Assembly: GCA_905331475.1 (NCBI GenBank)
Contig: CAJNYU010002706.1
Span: 310,001 to 374,000 of the forward strand
DNA: 64,000 nucleotides
Direction: 5' to 3'
Origin: Rotaria socialis
Taxonomy: Eukaryota; Rotifera; Eurotatoria; Philodinida; Philodinidae
The notes below the pieces were generated by a model. The model had not been told where the DNA came from, searched no databases, and was given only the letters and a program-made list of their open reading frames with translations. Shown here piece after piece: positions 25,101-36,500 of the stretch; the stretch's first letter is position 1; every line of letters starts with the position of its first letter. A program made the translations under genes and the position numbers.

Positions 25101-25742
25101 GTTAGCATACAATATCGTTTTCTAGATTTTAATATTTTCGCTTCATATTTTCTACGCACTCACTTAATACCTACTTTTCATGCTATATCTATATCTATAT
25201 ATATATATATCGATATATGAATGAATATAAAAGATAAAAAATGACTTTCTATTTATTAGTCAATATTAAATCGGATACATTTTTTATCATTATCTTCTAG
25301 CTTGTGCGATCTTCGCGTTTGCGTTTCATGACGAATTAAATACGCAAATATGTTCGTTTCTTCTTCGCATTGATCTAACAGTTTATTGCGTATTTCATCT
25401 ACGATCGGACGATGACGAATAATTATGCGCAATTAACGCCGAATCGATTAATCTGAAAGAATCCGTTTATTGATTCTCACAGAACGTAACACTATGTATC
25501 TGTAATTTTTTATTTTCTGTTTTTTTATGTATATTTGTTTTGTAATTTTGTTTTGTTTTGTTTTTGTTGTGATCTTTCTTCTGATCGTTTCGATGCCAAC
25601 GTTGTGACTGATTTAAAGATAGAAAACCCGACGATCAAGATAATTGAATTGCGTTTATATTTTTTAAGCGAAAATATTTTTCTATTGAAATGCATCCACA
25701 TATATTTTTTTTATTTTGAAAATGCAGATACGAACATAAAAA
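22114..25742. other. AT-rich gap of about 3.6 kb, possibly with decayed coding remnants
   Basis: No intact gene. Around 23455-23860 there are stretches that read like protein but are broken by stops (see findings). Near 25199-25215 there is a short TA run. Upstream of the RNA-binding protein gene, AAAATGCAG at about 25722-25730 could be the acceptor of a 5' untranslated intron. Confidence 0.45.
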
Positions 25743-27068
25743 ATGAATGAACCAACTAAAATAGTGAAAACAAAATTATTTATTGGTAATCTAGATCCAA
25801 CAACACAGCCAGGTACACTATCAATAGAATATGTTTTATTTTGATGAATTATGTGTTTAAGTAGATGAATTGAATGATTTATTTTCAACTTTCGGTAGTA
25901 TTCTTGAGGCATCGGTGATTAAAGATTATGGATTTGTGGTAAGAATATATATAATTTATCATATGCGTTGTCTGATGTGTTTGTTCAATATGATGTAGCA
26001 TTATGGTTCAATAGAAGAAGCGGAAAAAGCAGTACTTGCATTAAATAATAAAGAATTTCATGGGAAACGATTACGTGTTGAAGTAAATGATAGCTAAGGC
26101 ACTACAAAAATTCTTTTTAATCACATTTTCTCCTATTAGCTTTCAACGAGCACAGTGCGGCATCGACCTGGTCAACCGGAGCCTGCTAGTGCTTTAAGAC
26201 AGTATGGTTGTTTCATTTTTGCATCTTACTAATAGGCTAATGTATTTTCTCTAGTTCTCGTGCACGTGTTCCAACTAGAAGTAATAACAATGGTGTACAT
26301 CGATATAGTTCAAATGCATCAGTTGATGGTGTTGGCCCAATACGTCATAATAATAACTCAGCTTGGACTCGTCAGCATATTCGTCCTTATGCTAGTGTTC
26401 CAATTGATCGTGGCATTTATGATCGCCCTCGTTCATATAATGTACGACTGGATCCTCGCCGCTATTACGAAGATGAACATGATAATAGTTATGATCGTGG
26501 ATATGATGCATCAAGGTATGATAGTAGCATACCTATTGGGCCGTCAGATGCACAATCTTATCGTGATTTACCTCCGCATGTTCGAGTAGATGATTATGGC
26601 CCAAGCCGGTTAGCAAAAACATTATTCTGAAGATACATATTTTCATTTTTGTTTTATAGATCCTACGATCGTCATCTAAGCGCACCAGCAATTGATCCAT
26701 ATTATGGTGGTGGAGTATCTCAAGTGCCTTCACCTGCAGTAGATCCATATCATAACTATGATCTTTATGAAAAATTTTATGCTAGTCGACCACGTGATCC
26801 GGAATTTCCCGTTCAACGGTTAGTTTTTCAACATAGTTTGGAGAAAGAAAACATTTTATTTTTCTTCTTTTCTAGTGCCTATAATCTTTATTCTAATTAT
26901 TGTAATGATCCATATACAACCGCTAGTAGTCATGGATCACTTCGACAGGATTTACCAGTCGGTTTACAACAACCACAAGGACTGTACCCACCATCTCATC
27001 GGCAACATCAATCATACACAAGTGCATCATATAATTCTGCTCAATATTATGGTTCACAACAACATTAA
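25743..27068 (+). CDS. Single-RRM RNA-binding protein, RBM4/Lark/RBM14-like
   Basis: Seven exons: 25743..25812, 25862..25938 (start could also be 25865), 25999..26082, 26140..26201, 26255..26608, 26660..26818, 26876..27068 (332 residues). One RNA-recognition motif occupies residues about 11-80: RNP2 is KLFIGNL, RNP1 is KDYGFVHY, followed by EEAEKAVLALNNKEFHGKRLRVELSTS. This closing pattern is that of RBM4, Lark and RBM14. The rest is a disordered tail rich in Tyr, Arg, Ser, Pro and Gln (RYYEDEHDNSYDRGYD, PYYGGG, many SY/YG pairs), as in splicing or coactivator proteins of this group. There is no CCHC zinc knuckle of the RBM4 type. It is expected in the nucleus, in splicing or translation control. 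The NUDT17 gene begins 183 bases downstream on the same strand. Confidence 0.85.
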
Positions 27069-27251
27069 TCTCTAATCATATAATTAAATTACTTTAATGT
27101 GTATATGTAAACTGATTACCATTGTTTTGTTTCTTATGTGTATTGAAAGAAGAAAAGACCTTTAGTTTGTACAAAGTGTTCTGTTTAACTGATATGTTTT
27201 CTCTCTTTCTCTATACATATATATATATATATATCTCCATGTTTATATTAG

Positions 27252-28519
27252 ATGACAGATAATAAGCGATTTCAGAGTCGAATTCTATTGATTGATAAAA
27301 ATGGTGATAGAATATATCCAGAATTTATTACAGTAAGTTTAAACAAGATTAAAAATAAATTTATTCGTTTTTCAATAGCCTTTAGTTCACCAATTGAAAC
27401 CAACTAGTGAATATGCTAATGTGGATATTTGTTTTGAAAATAATCAATTAACTATCCAACGTAATGATCAATCAATAGTTTTATTTCGAGTATGTTTCTT
27501 TTTGAATTTTTTCAAAACAGGATCTCAGCAGATTTTTGTGGTATAAGTATAATAACTTGCACATTTCACAAATTTTGACATATATCACATAGGTTTATAT
27601 CAACAATGTTCTATTGTAATATATGAAAGAATTTCTTATTGCATTTTCTGTATAAATATGTCTCATACCTTATATTTTAATTTCGTTGAAATTACGATAA
27701 CTGTTTTTCTATATCATTTGAAATTGAACATATTTGTTTTCTTTTTATTGTTTAGCGTCCATCTTATTGCCCATTTACGAATCTTCATTTACAAAATAAC
27801 TCGTCAAACATACCAAATAATCCATCGAATTCCATTGCAATCGGCGTAGTTGTATTATTTGAATCTCATGATCATCGTGTTTTGATAACAAGACGAGCAA
27901 GTCATATGCGGACATATCCGTCATGTTGGGTATGTCCTGGTGGTGGTATTGAACAGGACGAAACAGTAAATATATCTTATTATTTTTATATTGACGTTAA
28001 ATAGATCAACGTAGATTGAACAAGCAGGTATTCGTGAATTATTTGAAGAAGTAGGCATCGAAGTAAATAAAAATGAACTGGAAACATCGAAAATTTTAGC
28101 TTTATGGGAGGTAAATATAAGAATTGATCTTTTTTTCTAACTATAAAATTGTTTTCTAGTCAGCATTTCCAGTTGATCTCAATCATGGCTTACCACGTCG
28201 TCATCATATTGTTATTTATTTACATGTAGAATCATCGAGAGCAAGTGATGAAATATCGGTTAAAACCGACCCTAGCGAAGTCGATGCTTATGCATGGCTT
28301 TCGTATGAACAAATAGAGAATATTTATAAAAGAACTGATTCATTAGAAAACTTATGTCTATTTAAAGCATATGTTCATCTAACAGGCATATGTGATTTAC
28401 CATTCGATTTACTCACGACAGCTGATTATAATCAAAAGGAAAATTTAACTAACGGTACACGTTTTGCACTTGGACAATTGTATATTCAGAAGTCAGAAAC
28501 AAACTTTGTTATTCGATGA
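27252..28519 (+). CDS. NUDT17: Nudix hydrolase, NUDT17-like
   Basis: Five exons, all phase 0: 27252..27332, 27379..27489, 27756..27965, 28015..28110, 28160..28519 (285 residues). The Nudix box reads GGIEQDE...AGIRELFEEVGI and fits G-x5-E-x7-REUxEExGU with all catalytic residues present; an intron falls inside it. Other shared blocks with NUDT17 are VLITRRA, WVCPGGG, LALWESAFPVDLNHGLPRRHHIVIYL and PSEVDAYAWLS. The family cleaves nucleoside diphosphates linked to another moiety; the substrate of NUDT17 is poorly known. It lies tightly between two other plus-strand genes. Confidence 0.9.
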
Positions 28520-28969
28520 AAATAAATATATTATTTCTATCATTAAGAAATATAGATGAGTTTATGAATGACATTATATAAGTGTTGATAACTAATGACT
28601 GAGAAGCGAACAGCATCTATCATTATTTATTTTTCTTTCCAGTTTAGTATGAAATACATTTTGACCTTCGTACTAGATGTATGTCGCTATAAAATATCTT
28701 TAAACAAGTATTTCAGAAGGCATGTTCCCTTCAGATTTCGGTGTGAATAGATGCATATTGTTATATTCTCGGTATTAAATATCTTTCAATTTCAAAAAAG
28801 TGTTTATTTTCATTGAAGATTAATATTTGATAAAACATTCCTTTTCTTTTGTTGTTATTAATTGATATTTCTTCAACGATGGTTACATATTCAGGCGAGT
28901 AAGGTCTAGTCTCACGTTTCTTTTCCCAATGGCAAGCTAACATTGATTTATTTCATTTTCAGTTTTTTT
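28520..28969. other. Short gap between NUDT17 and PTRH2
   Basis: 450 bases of AT-rich sequence. TTTTCAG lies at about 28956-28962, seven bases before the PTRH2 start codon, and may be a 5' untranslated acceptor. Nothing else seen. Confidence 0.5.
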
Positions 28970-29970
28970 ATGGATCAAGTTGTTTGGCTCAGTGAAAAAA
29001 ATTTTGTTGCTGGTCTTGTGGCTGGATTTTTTGGAGGTAAAAATAAAAGTAGGATGTAAGATTGTGTAAATCTATGTGTTAATTCAAGGTTTGGCGCTTG
29101 GCTGGCTATTTAGCTCATCGTTGTTTGTTAGTAACAAAGTGAAAGCTGTTTCAAATGCATTTGATTCTACTAAAGATGATCGTGATGATGAAAGAAGTGT
29201 GAGTAAAATAAATATTTCAAAGCGAATTATTTCCTTTTTCGATATTTAGTTCGAACCAGGTTGTTCCGATACTGAAGGAGAATATAAAGTAAGAATAAAT
29301 CCAGCTAATATTTTCATCATATAATTAATTGAAATTTAGATGGTACTCGTCGTAAGAAATGATCTTAAAATGGGAAAAGGTAAATTTATAACGATTTGAA
29401 AATTTTTCGTGTCTTGAAGTAGCGTTTATTGTTTTTCTAGGAAAAGTTGCAGCACAAGTAGGGAAAATAAATTTTTGTCACGTAAAAATAATACTCACCG
29501 TTCATACAGTGTTCTCATGCAACATTGGGTTGTTTTCAAAAAGCGTGCGAACAAAAACCTGATTCTGTGGATACATGGTTTACTTGTGGTCAAGCAAAAG
29601 TTGTCTGTAAATGCGAATCAGCTGATGATTTGTAAGAAGAAAAACAAACATTTTAACAAAGAAATAGGCTTTCATTCTTTTACGTTGTATTCTAGAGAAC
29701 AATTACGACTTCAAGCTAAACGTAAAGGTCTAACAACTTGTCTGATACGAGATGCAGGTACAGAGACAAATTCTATTTAATTATTTAATTCATCTTAGTT
29801 TTACTTCAGGTCGAACGCAAATTGAACCCGGTAGTAAGACAGTACTTGGTATTGGTCCTGGTTAGTTGAATGAAATGCAATATTTATAAATTACTTGCCA
29901 TTTGTTTGTCTATTTTTCAGCACCTTCAAGACTGATCAATGAAATCACTCGTCATTTAAAGTTATATTGA
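28970..29970 (+). CDS. PTRH2: Peptidyl-tRNA hydrolase 2 (PTRH2/Bit1)
   Basis: Nine small exons in consistent phase: 28970..29036, 29089..29198, 29250..29288, 29340..29379, 29441..29457 (only 17 bases), 29510..29631, 29696..29757, 29810..29860, 29921..29970 (185 residues). The N-terminus has a hydrophobic segment (about residues 12-34) like the mitochondrial anchor of human PTRH2. The Pth2 domain follows: [63 protein letters not shown]. The conserved Lys, His and Asp residues of the active site are present. It recycles peptidyl-tRNA and in animals also has a role in anoikis. The enzyme looks intact. Confidence 0.93.
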
Positions 29971-30241
29971 TATTTTTCTTTAAAATGAATAAAGATCTAA
30001 TGTTTTCTCCTATTTCTTTTTCTTTCACCATGAAATTAGTTTCGTTCACAATCAAACTGTTGTTTTTTTGATTTTCACTAAAAAAAAGTCAATGTTCTTA
30101 ATAGAAACAAAATATCAATCTAAGAACATGCCTTTCTTCTTATTGTTCTTCGTTTGTTTTCATAGAATGAAAAATGCACTGTTTTCGCTGTTGATTTCTT
30201 TAATTAAAAGAGAAAAATAAAATATGAATCACATTTTTCAG

Positions 30242-31342
30242 ATGAGTGATACAACGACACCCACTGTTCCATCAGTATCAGCATCGACTCGAAACATGGT
30301 GGCAGGCCCTAACAACCATTTTGGAAAATATGTCAAACTTAATGTGGGAAATCATCTTTTTCTAACAAGTTTTGATACTTTAACTAAGGAAGATACAATG
30401 TTTAAGGCAATGTTTAGTGGACGTATGGAAGTTGTACAGGATAGTGAAGGTATCTAGGAATGTTTTGATATCATAAAAAAATTAATGTCTTTGTTTTACT
30501 TTTAATAATTAGGTTGGGTATTAATCGATCGTGATGGTAAGCATTTCAACGTAATATTAAATTATTTACGTGATAGAACCATCAATTTACCTGAATGCAC
30601 TCAAGCATTAAATGAACTGTTACTTGAGGCAAAATTTTATTGTATAGAATCCCTTATTGAACTTATTGAACAACAATTAAGAACACGTTCAAGAAAAAAT
30701 GCCGGTGATACAGACTCTTGTTGTAAAGTTATTATGTTAACATCTGCAAAAGAATTACCAAATATTGTGGCTACAGTACGTAAACCAATTGTTAAATTAG
30801 CAATTAATCGACATAATAATAAATATTCTTATACTGCGTAAGTAAATATTCTTGAAATATATTTTCACAAAACTATTTATTTCTTAGATCATCAGATGAA
30901 ATGTTAATGAAAAATATTGAATTGTTTGATAAATTAAGTATTCGTTTACACAATAGAATTTTATTCATAAAAGATGTTACTGGTAGTGAAGAAATATGTT
31001 GTTGGAGTTTTTATGGTAATGGACAAAAAATGGCTGAAGTGTGCTGTACATCTATTGTTTATGCAACTGAACGAAAACAAAATAAAGTTCGAAAGAAAAA
31101 CCAAAAGCAATTTCAATGTAGTTTTTTTTAAATATTAGGTTGAATTTTTCGAAGCGAGAATTTATGAAGAAACATTAAATGTTCTATTATACGAGAATCG
31201 AAATGCACCTGTTGACGAAATCATTCGAGCAACTACACCTCGTTTTGCATCAGCTGCATTAACTGATGATGATGTTGATGAAGATCGAAGTACGAATACA
31301 AATTCAGCATCAGCAACAAATCGACCACCACGAAAGCGTTAA
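30242..31342 (+). CDS. KCTD10: BACURD-type BTB adaptor (KCTD10/KCTD13/TNFAIP1)
   Basis: Four exons: 30242..30449, 30513..30837, 30888..31086, 31139..31342 (311 residues). The start chosen is the ATG right after ATTTTTCAG, which looks like the acceptor of a 5' untranslated intron; an in-frame ATG 18 bases earlier is the alternative. The BTB/T1 domain spans residues about 28-130 ([53 protein letters not shown]). The family-specific C-terminal half is strongly conserved: [74 protein letters not shown]. These proteins are substrate adaptors of Cullin3 ubiquitin ligases, with RhoA among known vertebrate targets. One gene here corresponds to three vertebrate paralogues, so the symbol is approximate. 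Confidence 0.92.
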
Positions 31343-32773
31343 GAGATTAAATAGATAATGAATATATAAATCTCTATATTGCATGTGTGTGTGCATTTTT
31401 TTAATATAGAACCTATATTTCACGGTTGTATTTAGTCAGTTATTTTTCATTTATATGCTGTTAATCTTTCTTCTTTTTAATTTCTAATGTGTGAGTTTTC
31501 TTGCTTGTATTTATATTCGTTTCAGTGAGGAATTAAAAATAAATCATATTTTCAAAGCTTAACAAAAGTAAATGAAAGAGAACATCTTTTTCACTTGAAC
31601 GGCTGATCGATGGTTTTATAGAAATAAATTTCCTAGTAAAAACGAGGAAAATTTAGAATCAACAGACACACATGATTTCAGTAGTTTATTTTAATGACCT
31701 ATTGCATTGTATTTAGATGTAAGATAGTTCAAGTATCTAAGAACATTATCTCAATAGATCGAGTCATTAGAAGATATGCGATAAAAAAATTAGTTCAAGA
31801 TGAATCATTTGATCAATTAATGTTCGTTGTAAAATTTCATTGTATAGGCTCGTTTTTATCAAATACTTTATCGTATTGTCTAAGATGAAACAACTTTGAT
31901 ATTTGAAATTACTGTCGCAAAAAAAGACGTTCTCACTGGAAAAATACTCTTCTAGAGGTAAAAAGTCGAAATTCAAGAACAACAATTGAAATAGAAAAAC
32001 TCAAACAGATTTCTTATATGCTCTAAAAAGCAGTTCATTTTTCGTGAAGGTAATTAAAATAATCATCTGAATATGTTGACAAAAATTAATTCCCTGATAG
32101 AAAAAATGATGGCATTCATGAGAGAATACACCTCGCACACATTATTTTATTTAGTTATGTTTATCTTGACAGTTGTTTTGAAAATAGCTGTTTTTGTAGA
32201 TGGAGAAACAGAAATAGTTTTAACTTCCGCACATAATATTAATTGCTATGCAACTGTTTGAAAGTTTCGCTCATTTCTACTGGCGAAAAAACGAAATTGC
32301 TATGCAGCGACTAGAGCTTTCAGTCATTTTCAGTAGTCGAATTATGTCAATACTTGTTCGTTTCATGTTTTGCATATTACGAATGATTCATATACCATGA
32401 TGCTCTTAGCTATTCATAAAACAATGTTTTATTGCATGTATTTGATAATCATGACTTCTACGCATATCGTATTTTGCGATTAGAAACAAGTTTTTCAATT
32501 GAAGACATTGATAAAACTAAGTAGAAAACTATGAATGTAGCAAAACTTATATTCATCATTTTATGAATTGTGTGAATTATTTTAAGGCAAAAGGAAATCT
32601 GTGACTGATTTTTCTTTAGTATTCTAAGCAATGACTTGATAATAGAGCGAGTTAGACTTCTTTAAATGATATTTCTATGATCATTTCATACATGATGCAC
32701 ATTCTTTTCAATAAGACCCATTTTTATTTTTCACAATAGCAATAACGAAAAAATATTCAAAACTTTTCTTTTT
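31343..32773. other. AT-rich gap of about 1.4 kb between converging genes
   Basis: Between the 3' ends of BACURD (plus) and SPCS1 (minus). Small open frames here have no recognisable motif. No repeat ends or RNA genes seen. Confidence 0.5.
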
Positions 32774-33281
32774 CTATTCATCTTTTCTTCCTTTTGTTTT
32801 TCGAACATCTTTTTTCGGTGATTTTGCAGATGAACCATTTTTATTTGTAGCTGCTTCTTTATTTGAATCCAAAGGTTTTTGCCATTGAATTGGATTATTA
32901 CGATAAACTGACCATGGTGGTAGTGTTAGCTATTATCGAAAAAAAATGGATGCACTTATTTAGAACTGTTTAATTACATCATTTAAAAAGAAACTTACTA
33001 TTGCAGAAACCAGAACTCCGAAGAGAACACTATAGATAGTCATACTAAATTGTTGCATAATATAGCCAGCAAAAAAACCAATAATCTAAGAGAAAGAATT
33101 AGCGAAATAAAAATAAATTGAATTTAAACTTACTCCAAATAAAACTATGATAACTTGAAAGAGTCTTTCTGCCATTTTCTGACCACAAAAATCCTATTAA
33201 TAGGGAAACTAGGACAATTAGAAAAACAACTAAGAATCTTCTTACCATATGTGTTTCGAATGGCCATTCTATGTCAAGCAT
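32774..33281 (-). CDS. SPCS1: Signal peptidase complex subunit 1
   Basis: Minus strand, four exons: 33281..33246, 33193..33134, 33085..32999, 32929..32774 (112 residues), each intron in phase 0. The motifs match SPCS1 closely: DFCGQKMAERLFQ, then two membrane helices (about residues 23-41 and 46-63) with GFFAGYIMQQFSMTIYSVL, then LTLPPWSVYRNNPIQW and a Lys-rich cytosolic tail. SPCS1 is a non-catalytic subunit of the endoplasmic reticulum signal peptidase and shields membrane proteins from wrong cleavage. Its start lies 299 bases from that of NEK1 on the other strand, so the two may share a bidirectional promoter. Confidence 0.92.
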
Positions 33282-33580
33282 TTTTGTAAGTACAAATGAT
33301 CAAAAATCTTCAAATCGAAAAACTAAAAAAATGTTAATCTTCTTCGCCAGTGAAACTGTTTGATTGAATATGACACGCCATCGATTCCAAAGATTGGTCT
33401 ATATGATAACAAAAATTGAGGTCGCCACTTTTTTATTTCACTTTCGTATGCACTAAAGGTTGTATCGATGGTAACGAGCATGGATATGGTTGAGAATTGA
33501 AATGATTCATGATCATGATCATTTTATATTAATGTCTATTATCTTTGAGTTTACTTCAGATTAATCAAATACTTGAATAG

Positions 33581-36500
33581 ATGGAGAAATACGACAAAAA
33601 AAAATTAATCGGTTCTGGAGCTTTTGGTCAAGCGTGGCTTATTCAACTTAAAACGGATGATAAAAAATATGTCATGAAAGAAATCAAAATTGCTAAAGTA
33701 AAAGATTTTTTTAAAACTAATCTCTTACTTTTATTTTCTTTTTAAAAAGATGGGCAAAAAAGAACGTGATGATGCACGAAAAGAAGTATGTCATAAAATG
33801 ATAATTATCTTTGTTCTTAGTTTCTCATATAAGTTTAGGTTAAAGTCCTTAGTGAAATGAAACATCCATATATCGTTTCATATGTTGAATCATTTGAAGG
33901 TAGCTAATAGTAATTATTTTCTCTGTTAAATACAAAAATATTTCAATTAAGATCCAACTAGTTTATTTATCGTAATGGACTATTGTGATGGAGGTGATTT
34001 GCATACACGTATACAAGCACAGCATGGAGCTTTATTTAATGAAGAGCTAATATTAGATTGGTTTGTACAAATAACTTTAGCACTTAAACATGTTCATGAT
34101 AGAAAAGTACTTCATCGTGATATTAAATCACAAGTAAATAAATAGGAGAATTTCTCCAAGAAATCTTTTATCCTTTGTAAGTTTATCCTTTTTTTTAGAA
34201 TGTCTTTCTAACACGTGAAGGTTGTGCAAAATTAGGTGATTTTGGAATTTCAAAAGTTTTAAATACGTAAGTTTCTTATTTCTTTTTGTTTTTGTTTTTT
34301 TGTTAAAGTCAAATTTATCTTTATAGTACCTGTGAATTAGCGCGTACACAAATAGGTACACCATATTATTTATCACCGGAAATTTGTCAACAGAAGCCAT
34401 ATAATAATAAATCAGATGTTTGGAGTCTTGGTTGTGTTCTATATGAATTAACTGCTCTCAAACATGCTGTAGGAAATTCTGGATGTATAATTTCATTGTA
34501 TGATTTTTATTTTGTAGTTTGATGCTAATAATATGAATGGCCTTATTATGAGAATCGTTCGGTAATAGTTGAAACTTTTCCAAGCAGAAAAAAAACAATT
34601 TTAATTCTATATCTTTGACTTTTAGTGGTTCGTTTAACTCAATTCCTCCGAAATTTAGTGCCGATTTACGAAACTTAATAGCATCTATGCTTAAAAGAGA
34701 ACCTCGGTAAAATCATAAATTATCATTTGATTAGAATATGATTTTTGTTTTAAATTTTGTAGCGAACGTCCATCTGTTAATACAATTTTACGAAAACCAT
34801 TTATCTATCGGCGGATTCCAAAACATTTAGCAGAAGATGTATAACTTTCTTGTCATGAATTCTTGCTTTTACATTTTCTACATTATATAGGTACATCAAG
34901 CTGAATTCAATCATACTGTTTTACATGGACAACGATTATCTGTTGATCTTGCACATCCAAATCCACCGGCAATATCTCGTCCAGTCTCAGCTCCAAGAGC
35001 AAATCCTGTTCTTCTGCCACCACCAATTTCTTCTCGTCCAAATTCAGCAGCACCAAGAGTAATACCCTACGAACCGGTAAGGGTATATCCAGGACCATCA
35101 CCAATAAAACGTCCAGTTTCTGCAACACCTTCTGCTGCCGTCAATCGGTTTGTTAGCGAACATAGCACTTCATTTCAAAAATTGAATTTTGTTTTTCAGA
35201 GTATCACAAGATAAAAAGCCAAATGATGTTATTCGAAAACCAGTTCTATCTGTTGACAAAGAAAATGAAATCGAAAAACGACGTAGAGAACTTGCCAAAC
35301 AAAAAGAAGCACGAGAAAAACAAGCCAAAGAAGAAGTATGTTGGAAGAAAATCAAAATCTTATTGCAAAGTTGATGCATATAAAAATATTTCAGGTAGAG
35401 AATTTAGCGAAAAAGCAACAAGAATTAATTGAAAAAGATAAACACGTACTTATTAATCGAGATCGAGAAAGAAATCGTTTACTATTAAGTCATAGTAGTT
35501 CGGTAAGAATATTATGATTCGTATATTTGCATTGATGGTTGCTTTACAGGATCTACCAGTTAATAATAAACAACAAATTGCATCACCAGTAGTAGTAAAA
35601 CCTAAAATAAACCCGGTGTCTACGCCTTCATCAGGAAGAGAATCGGTATGTTGATTTATTTCACTTATTATTTTCTATTATTTCTCCATAACCAAAAATG
35701 AAGGCCGCAGCATCACCTATGCCAAGCGCAGCAAAAGCAGTTAATTATGATCAATATCACGAATTATTAGATCAGCATAAACAGAAAATGACTGATGGAG
35801 AACGAAATATGGATCAATGGAATATCGGTAAATACATATTCAGAACATCTTGAAAGTCACGATCACATTTCAAATCCTTGAGAATATAATTGAAATTCAA
35901 CAGTAACAAAAATGGAAATTGTCGAAAGCCTAATAAGATATATTTATGCATATGTGTATTTAGAAAAGACGGTCTTAAGTTATTTGAGAACATTATATCA
36001 TTGCAATTGTGAATAAATCGAGGTGTTCTATTTAAATGTAACATGACACTCGCATCCTACGAACTTAAACTTTAAAAGCCAAAAGCTTACATTTTGTCTC
36101 TCTTAGACAATATTTTCTTATCTTTTTTTTATTCAATTTGATTCATACTGATGTTATACACGTTGGACGTATAAACATGACTTGACAAGAGACGTAGTAA
36201 CTATTAGAAATGTATTTTAAGAATATTATATTTCAGTTAATCAATCTCAAAAACCTAATTCTCATGTTCAACTATATCAAAAACCAGTTATTGGCAATCC
36301 TAATTTACGTCGAACACCAGGGTACGTCGTTTTTTTTAAGCTTACAAAATTGTCTTCGAATATATTCTTCTTGTGTGTAAGGTTTTTCTCGCAGATTTCT
36401 GGTAATTTATGGAACGAAAAAGAGAATGATGTCAAAATTTCGAGAGAGAATGAATTCAATTTCTAAATATATAAATATTCATTATTAAATATTATGAATA

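Noticed and set aside
26260-27075. Alternative-frame proteins rich in Ile, Met and Val over the RNA-binding protein gene
   Set aside because: Shadow frames of the RBM4-like exons; composition is typical of shifted AT-rich code.
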